The notes under the pieces are model-generated. The model saw only the letters and a list, made by a program, of their open reading frames with translations. It did no database searches and had not been told where the DNA came from. Of a stretch of 36,497 nucleotides of DNA, positions 8,578 to 16,035 are shown piece by piece. Origin of the DNA: an uncultured Chlorobiaceae bacterium. Its GTDB lineage: Bacteria; Bacteroidota; Chlorobiia; Chlorobiales; Chlorobiaceae. The stretch is from NCBI GenBank assembly GCA_903994525.1, contig CAJEXW010000013.1, positions 42,501-78,997 on the forward strand. The letters are read 5' to 3'. Position 1 is the stretch's first letter. Every line of letters starts with the position of its first letter. Position numbers and translations under genes: made by a program.

Positions 8578-9255
8578 TCAATAGAGGGAGAGCCGTAACA
8601 GGTCGTCAGCATCAAGCTCTCCGTTACGCAGATCAATCACGGGAGCAGAATATCCAGCCTGCTTGAGAGAGTGCTGGATAACCTCACGGGTATCATCAAC
8701 AATATGCTGGTCAGGGTTCTGAAAACAGTTATAGATGACCCCGCGAAGAGCGATTCCTCGCTTCTGGCACGCCTCAATGGAGAGCAGGGTGTGGTTGATG
8801 CTGCCAAGGCGCGGGCTGCTCACCAGCAGGATCGGGTATCCCGTTCCCCGGATATAGTCGGCGAAGAGCAGATCGGGCGTGAGGGGAACCAAGAGTCCTC
8901 CAACCCCCTCCAGCAGCACCAGTTCATACCGTTTCTGGAGAGCAAGGGTGGATCTGCGGAGATGGAGCAGATCAATTTCTCTGTTCTCCATGCGAGCGGC
9001 AAGGTGTGGCGATGCTGGATAGCGAAAAAGGCAGGGGCAGGTGAGCCCCTTCCGGTCGGCATCCTGCAGCTCAATACCCATCAGTTGGCGGTGCTCAAGA
9101 ATGTCTTCCGATATCCCATCGCAGCCGGTCTGGACAATTTTCTGGGTGATGACGTTTCGCCCTTTCAGGAGTAATGCGCGGGCAAGTATGCCGGTCACAA
9201 AGGTTTTTCCAATACCTGTATCAATACCGGAGATGACAATCACGGATCCTTTCAT
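8578..9255 (-). CDS. bioD: Dethiobiotin synthetase
   Basis: BioD is an ATP-dependent carboxylase that closes the ureido ring of dethiobiotin from DAPA. The 225-residue protein begins MKGSVIVISGIDTGIGKTFV, containing the P-loop GIDTGIGKT. It has the substrate-site EGVGGLLVPLTPD and a late nucleotide-binding segment GVIYNCF. The ATG overlaps the bioC stop as ATGA, so translation is probably coupled. An open frame extends upstream to 9372 but lacks homology. Confidence 0.95.
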   Translation of the reverse strand: MKGSVIVISGIDTGIGKTFVTGILARALLLKGRNVITQKIVQTGCDGISEDILEHRQLMGIELQDADRKGLTCPCLFRYPASPHLAARMENREIDLLHLRRSTLALQKRYELVLLEGVGGLLVPLTPDLLFADYIRGTGYPILLVSSPRLGSINHTLLSIEACQKRGIALRGVIYNCFQNPDQHIVDDTREVIQHSLKQAGYSAPVIDLRNGELDADDLLRLSLY

Positions 9256-10035
9256 GATGCTCTTGTTTTCATGCAGCAGTAGACGGGGTGATAGGTGAGA
9301 GAGACACCATGAGCGCAGGAAAATAGCTCTTTGTACTGGTCGATAAAACGCTTGTACTGGCTTTTTGTCCACGTTCGACGGCTCAGGGCGTTTACGCCTG
9401 TCTGGCGTATATGGTGCAGCACCGCCTCGGGTGAAGCAAATTCAAGACGTTGCACCTCTTCCCGACAGTTGGTCAGCTCAAAATATTTTCCGGCAAGTTG
9501 TTCAAGCTCATGAAGGCTGTGATAGCGGAGCCCCCCCCCCTGCAATGGCGGATATCTCCTGCATATTGGAGGTGCTGAAGCTGCTGAAGGCAAATACTCC
9601 GCCTCTTCTCAGCCGCTTGGACATGGAACGGAAAAAGCTCTCAAGGTCATCAAGCCACTGCACTGTTGCATTGGAGACCACCAGATCCAGTTCCGACGGG
9701 AGCCACGGCATACGCTCTATATCACCCGGCAAAAAGTGAAATTCGCGAACGGGAAAGCTGGCAAGCAGCTCTTTCAGAAAGAGAGAGCTCTCCTCAACAA
9801 GATCATTGGCATAGTAGGTATCTACGGTGCATCGGTCCAGTAAATCTGCCATGAGTATGCCAGCTCCTGATCCCACTTCAAGTACCCTGTTGAAGGAGTG
9901 CCCGGCATGTACATTGAGGAGTAACTCTGTCAATGTTTTCGCCATACTTTGCTGTACAATGGCATGCTCTTTATAACTTTTGAGTCTACTGGCAAACCGT
10001 TCGCGCACGAGTTGTTTCTCTATTTGCTGAGACAT
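9252..10035 (-). pseudogene. bioC: Malonyl-ACP O-methyltransferase, frameshifted at a poly-G tract
   Basis: BioC methylates malonyl-ACP to start pimelate assembly by the fatty-acid enzymes. The first part (MSQQIEKQLVRERFASRL, SAM motif VLEVGSGAGILMADLL, VVSNATVQWLDD, LRRGGVFAFSSF) runs to a tract of ten G on the coding strand (plus-strand C at 9531-9540). It then leaves frame and stops 11 codons later. The remaining third (LRYHSLHELEQLAGKYFE to the end at 9252) is intact in the next frame. Removing one G gives a normal protein of 260 residues. The gene overlaps bioG by 16 bases and bioD by 4. A sequencing error, slippage or phase variation would all fit; a true null is less likely given the intact partners. 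Confidence 0.9.
9531..9540. repeat. Homopolymer of ten C (G in bioC)
   Basis: Ten identical bases interrupt bioC exactly where its reading frame changes. Nine would restore the frame. Such tracts are prone to slippage in cells and to error in sequencing. Confidence 0.95.
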
Positions 10036-10709
10036 GCAAGCACCTCCTGCAGGTTCCTGAAGTGGAAAAAAGGGAAGTGTGGCATATCGGAGATAATGGT
10101 CGCAGGAACACCTTTCCATGCGGCGAATTGCTGCTGCGCCGGGAAGACAAGATCCCTGCCGCCAATAATAGCATGATCATAACTCCATGCGGATTTTGTT
10201 GCGCTATGATGCAAGAAGAGCGATTTCAATTGAGCAAGCTCCTGCTGCTGATCACTTGCGGGGCGCTCAGGCGACATGCAGCTAAAAAGGGCAAGCGTTT
10301 GGCTGTTGCTACACATCCGGCGATAAAAGCGTTGGCGATTCTCATCCGACCAGGTTGAGAGGGTTGCCTCAAAAATGTCCGGTCGAATCCCCTTCTCTGC
10401 ATCAACAGGAAAGAGAGTGCCGTTTATGGCAATTGCCCCGGTGACAGGCGGAAGCGATGTCTGCTGCGCCACCCAGACACCAAAAGACCAGGCAATCAAT
10501 GAAATGCGACGATAGTGACGCATCTCCTCCAGTACCTCGGAGTCAAGCTCCACAGAGCTGTAATCGTAACAGAGCAGAAGATCCTGGGTGAACTCCTCAC
10601 ACCGCGATTCCTTGAGGAGATGATCGCCAATGCGGCGATCCATGCCCCATCCGTTAAAGAGTATCAGCAGCTCTTCAGTGTCCTCCTTTTTCAGCCATGC
10701 ACTCTTCAT
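10020..10709 (-). CDS. bioG: Pimeloyl-ACP methyl ester carboxylesterase (DUF452)
   Basis: BioG is an alpha/beta hydrolase that removes the methyl group from pimeloyl-ACP methyl ester, replacing BioH in many genomes. The 229-residue protein starts MKSAWLKK, and LILFNGWGMDRRI near residues 16-28 supplies the oxyanion region. The nucleophile S75 lies in LIAWSFGVWVA, with a probable acid D186 in GGRDLVFP and histidine H211 in DMPHFPF. The ATG overlaps the bioF stop as ATGA. The frame is open to 10760 inside bioF, but homology starts at 10709. Confidence 0.9.
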   Translation of the reverse strand: MKSAWLKKEDTEELLILFNGWGMDRRIGDHLLKESRCEEFTQDLLLCYDYSSVELDSEVLEEMRHYRRISLIAWSFGVWVAQQTSLPPVTGAIAINGTLFPVDAEKGIRPDIFEATLSTWSDENRQRFYRRMCSNSQTLALFSCMSPERPASDQQQELAQLKSLFLHHSATKSAWSYDHAIIGGRDLVFPAQQQFAAWKGVPATIISDMPHFPFFHFRNLQEVLACLSK

Positions 10710-11875
10710 TGTTCCCCTGTTTCTCCGATAATGGCTGGTAGAGAAGCGATATCCTTCCACTCAAGGGTGGATCGAAGTGAGATGCGGATACGGGCACTCT
10801 TTTCAGGAACGGTCGGTGGACGCACCGGCATACAGAGAAACCCTGCCTCTCTCAGACGGGAGGCAAGCTTGACGGCAAGGGCGTTGCTCCCTGTAATGAC
10901 CGGCACAATATGGCTCTCACCCGGCACTTCGAACCCCCGCTCAAGAAGCTCATGGCGCAGTCTGGCGGCAAGCTGCAACAGTGCCTCCCGTTCATGCTGC
11001 ATGGCACTCTGTCGCTCAAGCGTCAGGAGGCTCCAGCCGAGAAGAACCGGTGGAAGCGCCGTGGTGAAGATGACAGAGCGCATGGTATTGAGCAGATACT
11101 CCCTGACCAGAGAGCTCATCACCGCGTAAGCTCCGGTTGAGGCGAGTGCTTTGCCGAAGGTGCCGGTGATAATATCAATCTTCTGCACAACATCAGCTTG
11201 CTCACACAGTCCGAGACCGCGCTCTCCGAAAACGCCAACTCCGTGCGCCTCATCAACAATCAGCAGTGCGCCATACCTCTCTTTTAACTCCACAAGCCGG
11301 GCCAGGTCGGCAAGATCGCCATCCATGCTGAAGATTGACTCGGTCACAATAAAGAGTTGGCGGTAACGGTCAGCGGCTCCGGCAAGCAGCTCTTCAAGAT
11401 GGTCGTAGTCACGGTGGCGGTAGCGCTGCCAGGGTGCTTCGGCAATCTTCATGCCGTCAAGAATGCTGGCATGGTTCAACCGGTCGCTCAGCACAAGGTC
11501 ATGCCGCCCACTCAACGCAGGAAGCATCCCGATGTTGGCATGGTAGCCGCTGTTGAAAACGAGGGCCGCGTCCCGTCCATAAAGAGTTGCAAGAGCCTCC
11601 TCCAACCGGGCATAGAGCGGATGGTTCCCTGTCAGAAGGCGGGAGGATGAGCTGGTCATGGCATGATTGCCCTCCCTGAACGATCGGGTATACCCGGCAA
11701 GCATCGCCGTGTCGTCGCCCAGGCCGAGGTAGTCATTGGAGGAGAGGTTCAGGAGCTTTTGGCCGTTCACCACAATCTCTTTGCCGCTGCGGGAGCTGAT
11801 ATCCGGCACTGTACGGTACTGGTCAACCGTTTTCAGCTTGTCAAGCTCCCGCCCTATCCTTTCATAAAACTGCAT
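10706..11875 (-). CDS. bioF: 8-amino-7-oxononanoate synthase
   Basis: BioF is a PLP enzyme that joins pimeloyl-ACP and alanine to give KAPA. At 389 residues it has the normal length. Seen motifs are LNLSSNDYLGLG, SSSSRLLTGNHPLYARLE, NSGYHANIG, the DEAHGVGVFGERG aspartate and the cofactor lysine K242 in TGTFGKALASTGAY. It follows bioB by 9-12 bases and overlaps bioG by four. Confidence 0.95.
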   Translation of the reverse strand: MQFYERIGRELDKLKTVDQYRTVPDISSRSGKEIVVNGQKLLNLSSNDYLGLGDDTAMLAGYTRSFREGNHAMTSSSSRLLTGNHPLYARLEEALATLYGRDAALVFNSGYHANIGMLPALSGRHDLVLSDRLNHASILDGMKIAEAPWQRYRHRDYDHLEELLAGAADRYRQLFIVTESIFSMDGDLADLARLVELKERYGALLIVDEAHGVGVFGERGLGLCEQADVVQKIDIITGTFGKALASTGAYAVMSSLVREYLLNTMRSVIFTTALPPVLLGWSLLTLERQSAMQHEREALLQLAARLRHELLERGFEVPGESHIVPVITGSNALAVKLASRLREAGFLCMPVRPPTVPEKSARIRISLRSTLEWKDIASLPAIIGETGEQ

Positions 11876-11886
11876 GATCCGCTCTT

Positions 11887-12891
11887 TCAGTTGAAGCTGG
11901 CAATCTGGCTGGCGAAGTGCCGGTCATCGGCAACATCTCGTCCCCGTGTGGTGAGATACCCGCCAGTGAGGTAGCCGTTGGCACCCGAAAGCATCAGGAG
12001 CCCCTGGAAATCCTTCATGATGGTCTCCCGGCCAGCCGCAAATTTGATAGTTTTACGGGGATGAGCAAGGCGGCAGAGGGCAAAAGTTTTGACAATATCA
12101 GCAACAGAGAGCGGCTCTTTTCCGGCAAGTGGTGTTCCGTCGATTGGCACCAGAACATTGAGAGGTATGACGGTCACATCAAGCTCCTGAAGGGCAAAAA
12201 TCATACTGATGCGATCCTGCATGGTTTCACCAACGCCCATAATGCCTCCGCAACAGACCGAGATATTGTTTTTTCTCAGCAGTTTGATGGTCGCAATCCG
12301 CTCCTCCACAGTATGGGTATCGGCAATGAGGGCGTGATAGCGATCCGGTGCAACCTGGATGTTGATGTTATAGTGGGCGATTCCGTGAGCAGCCAGAGCA
12401 GCGGCAGGCTCCTCTCCCAGCATGCCAAGAGATGCACAGACGTGCAGATTCGGCAGTTCAGTGTGGAGCCGGTCAATCATGTTGAGTATCCGCAGAAACT
12501 CAGGATTGATCTTTTTATAGCCATAACCACTGGTGACAATACCAAAATGGGTGACACCCTCAGCCATACAGTTGCGGGCCTCAATCAGCGCAGACTCTTC
12601 ATTGACAAGGTCATAAACCTCCACGTCGGCATGGTTGTGGCGTGACTGGGCGCAAAACTTGCAGTTCTCTGCGCACACCCCCGATTTTGCGTTCATGATG
12701 GAGCAGGCATGAAGCGCTTCTGTCTCGGAGGCGTAGCGGTTTTTCACCTTGTTGGCAAGCGAGCCCAGATCGAGGGCAAGTTCACCGGGCAGATCGGCAA
12801 GCTGAAGCGCTTCAGCTTGAGAGATTGGTTCACCTGTCTCAAGCACACGATAGGCGGCTTCAATCAGAGGGTGGAGCAGTGTTGATGGCAT
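11887..12891 (-). CDS. bioB: Biotin synthase
   Basis: BioB is a radical-SAM enzyme that inserts sulfur into dethiobiotin. The 334-residue product has the [4Fe-4S]-SAM cluster cysteines C73, C77 and C80 in [24 protein letters not shown], the CASLGML strand and the [17 protein letters not shown] [14 protein letters not shown] region are also present, and the auxiliary-cluster residues [10 protein letters not shown] are visible. The frame opens earlier at a TTG (12921), but that codon is part of a TTGACA string and the ATG at 12891 is the first conserved position. About 80 bases separate it from birA. Confidence 0.95.
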   Translation of the reverse strand: MPSTLLHPLIEAAYRVLETGEPISQAEALQLADLPGELALDLGSLANKVKNRYASETEALHACSIMNAKSGVCAENCKFCAQSRHNHADVEVYDLVNEESALIEARNCMAEGVTHFGIVTSGYGYKKINPEFLRILNMIDRLHTELPNLHVCASLGMLGEEPAAALAAHGIAHYNINIQVAPDRYHALIADTHTVEERIATIKLLRKNNISVCCGGIMGVGETMQDRISMIFALQELDVTVIPLNVLVPIDGTPLAGKEPLSVADIVKTFALCRLAHPRKTIKFAAGRETIMKDFQGLLMLSGANGYLTGGYLTTRGRDVADDRHFASQIASFN

Positions 12892-12974
12892 AGTGTTGTA
12901 TAAAAAATGGTTCTGTGTCAAGGTGTCTCAAGGTGTCGTGAACGGTTTTGGCTCCTCTTTTTTCAGCTCTTCAT

Positions 12975-13961
12975 TTATGACCTCTGTTTGCGTAGATGCG
13001 CTTCGCCGGAGGAGACAAGGAGAGTCTCTCCATCCGCACCTCGAAGTTTCAGCTCTCCTCCTTTTGCAATACCGGTGACCGTGCCGGTCAGGATTCGGTT
13101 TCGCTGATCAATGGTGACCTCCTTTGACTGAAGCAGCGCAGAAGCTTCGAGAGCAGGGAGAAGAAAGGTGAGGTCATCCTGAAGGACCCACTCGTCATAG
13201 AGTGGTTCAAAATAGTTCAGTATCAGGGCAAGGAGCTCCGGCCGTGAAAAGAGTTGTCCGCTCTCCAAAAAGAGCGATGTCGCGCTCTCTTTCAGCTCAG
13301 GAGGTATCTCGTTCTGGTTGACATTGATCCCGATTCCAGCCACAACAAAGTGTGTGAGATCCGGTTCCGACTGCATTTCACAGAGCACGCCACACAGCTT
13401 TTTGCCGTGGACAAGGATGTCATTGGGCCACTTGATCATTGCCTCAAGCTCCGGGGAAAGCTGCAGCAAGGCGCGATGTATGGCAACAGCCAGAAGAAGC
13501 GTCAGTTGGGGAACCCGGATTGAGGGCACGGCAGGCCTCAGAATCAGTGAACAATAGAGATTCACTCCTGGAGGCGAATGCCACACCCTTCCCATTCGGC
13601 CTCTTCCCCCACTCTGGGAATCAGCGACAACAACGCACCCTTGCGGGGCCCCGGCTACGGCCATCGCTTTGGCCAGCAGATTCGTCGATGTGGTAATGGG
13701 GTGATAGTCGATCTGTTTTCCCAGATACCTGCATTTCAGGAATGGCAGAACTTCCGCTTCAACAGGACGCCCGGTCATTGCCGACAGGCGGTATCCCCGT
13801 CCCGTGACCGCTTCAATCTGATATCCATCGTTCCGTAACAGGCGGATATGTTTCCAGACTGCGCTTCTTGTTATCCCGAACTCCTGGCAGAGCCTCTCGC
13901 CCGACAGGAAATTGTTATCGTCGGCAAGACGGTTAAAGATTTGGGTGGTAAGGTCATGCAT
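12975..13961 (-). CDS. birA: Biotin-protein ligase and biotin operon repressor
   Basis: The protein attaches biotin to carboxyl-carrier proteins and, when biotinyl-AMP accumulates, represses the biotin operon. An N-terminal winged helix (residues 5-60, GERLCQEFGITRSAVWKHIR) provides DNA binding. The ligase core has SGGRGRMGRVWHSP near 117-130, K177 in IKWPND and GKKLCGVLCE, followed by the small C-terminal SH3-like domain. Its length of 328 residues is that of a bifunctional BirA. It is the first gene after the operator, so it probably represses its own synthesis together with bioBFGCDA. The start MHDLTTQIFN is preferred over the upstream MTVSLLR. Confidence 0.93.
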   Translation of the reverse strand: MHDLTTQIFNRLADDNNFLSGERLCQEFGITRSAVWKHIRLLRNDGYQIEAVTGRGYRLSAMTGRPVEAEVLPFLKCRYLGKQIDYHPITTSTNLLAKAMAVAGAPQGCVVVADSQSGGRGRMGRVWHSPPGVNLYCSLILRPAVPSIRVPQLTLLLAVAIHRALLQLSPELEAMIKWPNDILVHGKKLCGVLCEMQSEPDLTHFVVAGIGINVNQNEIPPELKESATSLFLESGQLFSRPELLALILNYFEPLYDEWVLQDDLTFLLPALEASALLQSKEVTIDQRNRILTGTVTGIAKGGELKLRGADGETLLVSSGEAHLRKQRS

Positions 13962-13991
13962 ACGCAGGAGCGAAACCGTCAATGCTTGTTG

Positions 13992-14037
13992 TGCAAAGTT
14001 GTAAACCGCAATATAATGCGCGGTTTACAACTTTGCA
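13992..14037 (-). promoter_or_regulatory. BirA operator and operon promoter
   Basis: A perfect 18-bp inverted repeat (13992-14009, 14020-14037, 10-base spacer) contains TTGTAAACC, then 14 bases, then GGTTTACAA. This is the layout described for bacterial BirA boxes. On the minus strand a promoter overlaps it: -35 TTGCAA (14038-14033), 17 bases, -10 TATATT (14015-14010), about 40-50 bases before birA. Bound BirA would block this promoter. A second promoter-like pair exists on the plus strand (TTGTGC, 17 bases, TATAAT at 14012-14017) but faces no gene. Confidence 0.88.
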
Positions 14038-14090
14038 ACAGAATGCAGCGAATGAGCAGAACAGAGTGTTCATGTTCTGTGGTTTATCCT

Positions 14091-15815
14091 TTATTTGGTC
14101 AAGGATGCCATAGCGGAGGATTCGTAGTTTTTGCGGTAAAGCTGCACCCCTTTGAAGATACCATAGGCAATTTTAGCCTGCTCCTGCCGGTCGCGGAGAA
14201 TCTGCTCTTCAGTGGGGTTCGACAAATATCCCACTTCAACCAGCGCGCTCGGCATCGAGGGGGTCCAGAGTACCATAAATCCTGCTTGACGTACCCCACG
14301 GCTGTTACTGCCCTGTTTCCGATCGACAGGTTTGATAATATTTTGAGCCAGGGTTGTCGACTGTTTTGCAAAAGCGCTTTGCGCCATGCTGCTCATGATG
14401 AGATACTCCTCGGTAAAACCCTTGTACTCAACCTGATAGTCGGCCTCATTGCGGATAACCGAGTTTTCCAGCATGGCGACATCCAGCGCGGCCTTGTTTT
14501 TATGGGCACCGAGAATATAGACCTCTGAGCCCCGAGCGCTGCGGTTGGAACTGGCGTTGCAATGAACACTGATAAAGAGCTTTCCTCCGCTGCGGTTGGC
14601 GATTTTACCCCGTTCGTGCAGAGGGATAAATGTATCATCCTTTCTGGTATAGATCACCCTCACCTCTGGCCATTTCTGCTCAATAAATGTTCCAAGGTCG
14701 TGAACAATGTTCAGTGCTACATCCTTTTCACGAGTGCCATTACCGCCAAGCGCACCGGGATCTTTTCCTCCATGACCGGCATCCAGAATGATGGTGTTGA
14801 GTTTCCATTTTTCAACATCGCGATTGAGCACCTGCGCAATCTGTTGCTCCTTCTCTTTTTTGCGAATATCCTCCACATCAGCATCGCTGCGGATATAGAT
14901 GACATAGCTGTTTGTTTTTTTTGTGTACTGATAATCAACTGAATTAATGATATTGGATCGGTTGTCGAGGGAAATGGTAAACTGCAGGCCGGTGCCGATA
15001 AACTTTTTCGGGGTAATGGACTTGACGATGCCACTTTTGTATGTTTTGGTCAATCCATCGACATCGGCAAAGGTGTTGGCAAATGAAAAATAGATATTCC
15101 CTTCGCTGTCCGGTTTGAGAAGCGATGCCGGAACCAGTGGGCCGGAAGCGGCAAAGGTAATGATAGCACCGTTTGCACGTTTTTCAATTTCAACTCCTGT
15201 GATCACTGTTTTTTGCGACTCAGCCGTTGAGCTGCTGCCGGGCTGTGTGCGTGGCTCTTCGTTCTTGAGCAGGCCTATGGTAGCAGGAAGCTCTCCGGCA
15301 CGCTCGGCCTGGAGTGACGCACTTATCTTGCCTTCTGAAGTATTGTATTCAACGGGTCGGTCAAGCCAGAGTGAAAAGAGTCGGCAGGCATGGTGGACAG
15401 GCAGGAAGACTCTTGTTTGTCTGGTTGCCGGTGTTGAGAGTAACTGGATAATTCTGCCGGGTTGTTCACGGTTTCTTGATGTTACCCGAACAAAATTGTT
15501 TCCGGTGTTGATGGTGCAGAGTGTCGGGACTTTACCGAAAGACTCCTCAAGCACCAGTCCGTCAGGATTTTTTCGAAAGTTGACTCGCAGCGCCCTGGCC
15601 ATCGATTCAAGATCAACCATGATCTCGTCGCCGCTTTTCAGGGCAAGAACCCTGATGGTGTAGCCATGATTGTTGCCCCCCATTGAGACAACGAGAGGCA
15701 ACGTGTGTCCTTTTGAGCTGGCCACAATGGCGTTGGGGTTGAGGAGGAGCATCTGGAACACGAGAAGAGCAATAAGACGATATGAAGAAGAGAATGGAAG
15801 CAAAGAGTTTGCCAT
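14091..15815 (-). CDS. amiC: N-acetylmuramoyl-L-alanine amidase with AMIN-like N-terminus
   Basis: This is an exported, zinc-dependent amidase that cuts the peptide stem from murein during cell separation. The 574-residue protein begins with a signal peptide (hydrophobic LIALLVFQMLLLNPNAIVA near 14-32). A beta-rich AMIN-like region follows (VITGVEIEKRANGAIITFAA around 205-225), then a linker. The Amidase_3 domain has TIILDAGHGGKDPGALG, the glutamate of TREKDVAL, LFISVHCNASSN and the C-terminal ALVEVGYLSN. The frame opens with TTG at 15833, but the ATG at 15815 precedes the signal sequence directly. It diverges from topA. The symbol is by domain layout only. Confidence 0.85.
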   Translation of the reverse strand: MANSLLPFSSSYRLIALLVFQMLLLNPNAIVASSKGHTLPLVVSMGGNNHGYTIRVLALKSGDEIMVDLESMARALRVNFRKNPDGLVLEESFGKVPTLCTINTGNNFVRVTSRNREQPGRIIQLLSTPATRQTRVFLPVHHACRLFSLWLDRPVEYNTSEGKISASLQAERAGELPATIGLLKNEEPRTQPGSSSTAESQKTVITGVEIEKRANGAIITFAASGPLVPASLLKPDSEGNIYFSFANTFADVDGLTKTYKSGIVKSITPKKFIGTGLQFTISLDNRSNIINSVDYQYTKKTNSYVIYIRSDADVEDIRKKEKEQQIAQVLNRDVEKWKLNTIILDAGHGGKDPGALGGNGTREKDVALNIVHDLGTFIEQKWPEVRVIYTRKDDTFIPLHERGKIANRSGGKLFISVHCNASSNRSARGSEVYILGAHKNKAALDVAMLENSVIRNEADYQVEYKGFTEEYLIMSSMAQSAFAKQSTTLAQNIIKPVDRKQGSNSRGVRQAGFMVLWTPSMPSALVEVGYLSNPTEEQILRDRQEQAKIAYGIFKGVQLYRKNYESSAMASLTK

Positions 15816-16035
15816 GATTGTAGTCAAATGCAATTATGTTGTCTGTAACAGTTCTCTGGTACGGCAGTTGATAATAATAAAATATATTTCTCAAGCTCAC
15901 CAATAAAACATTTTATTAGAGTCATTTCTGATATGAGGTAAGGGAAGATTCAAAAGGGTAAAATTTGTTTTTTCTCTTTCAACACCTATCTTTTTTAAAT
16001 TTTTTTGTCAACGCTCTTACTTCAGGGACTGATCC

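Noticed and set aside
7500..8666. Long open frame of 388 codons on the plus strand
   Set aside because: It is antisense to bioA, has a composition typical of a complementary frame and no recognisable motif.
12892..12930. Promoter TTGACA...TATACA in front of bioB
   Set aside because: The spacer is only 13 bases, too short for sigma-70; co-transcription with birA from the BirA box explains bioB.
13848..14528. Open frame of 226 codons on the plus strand, downstream of a TATAAT
   Set aside because: It covers the birA start, the operator and the amidase 3' end in antisense; no protein family is recognisable.
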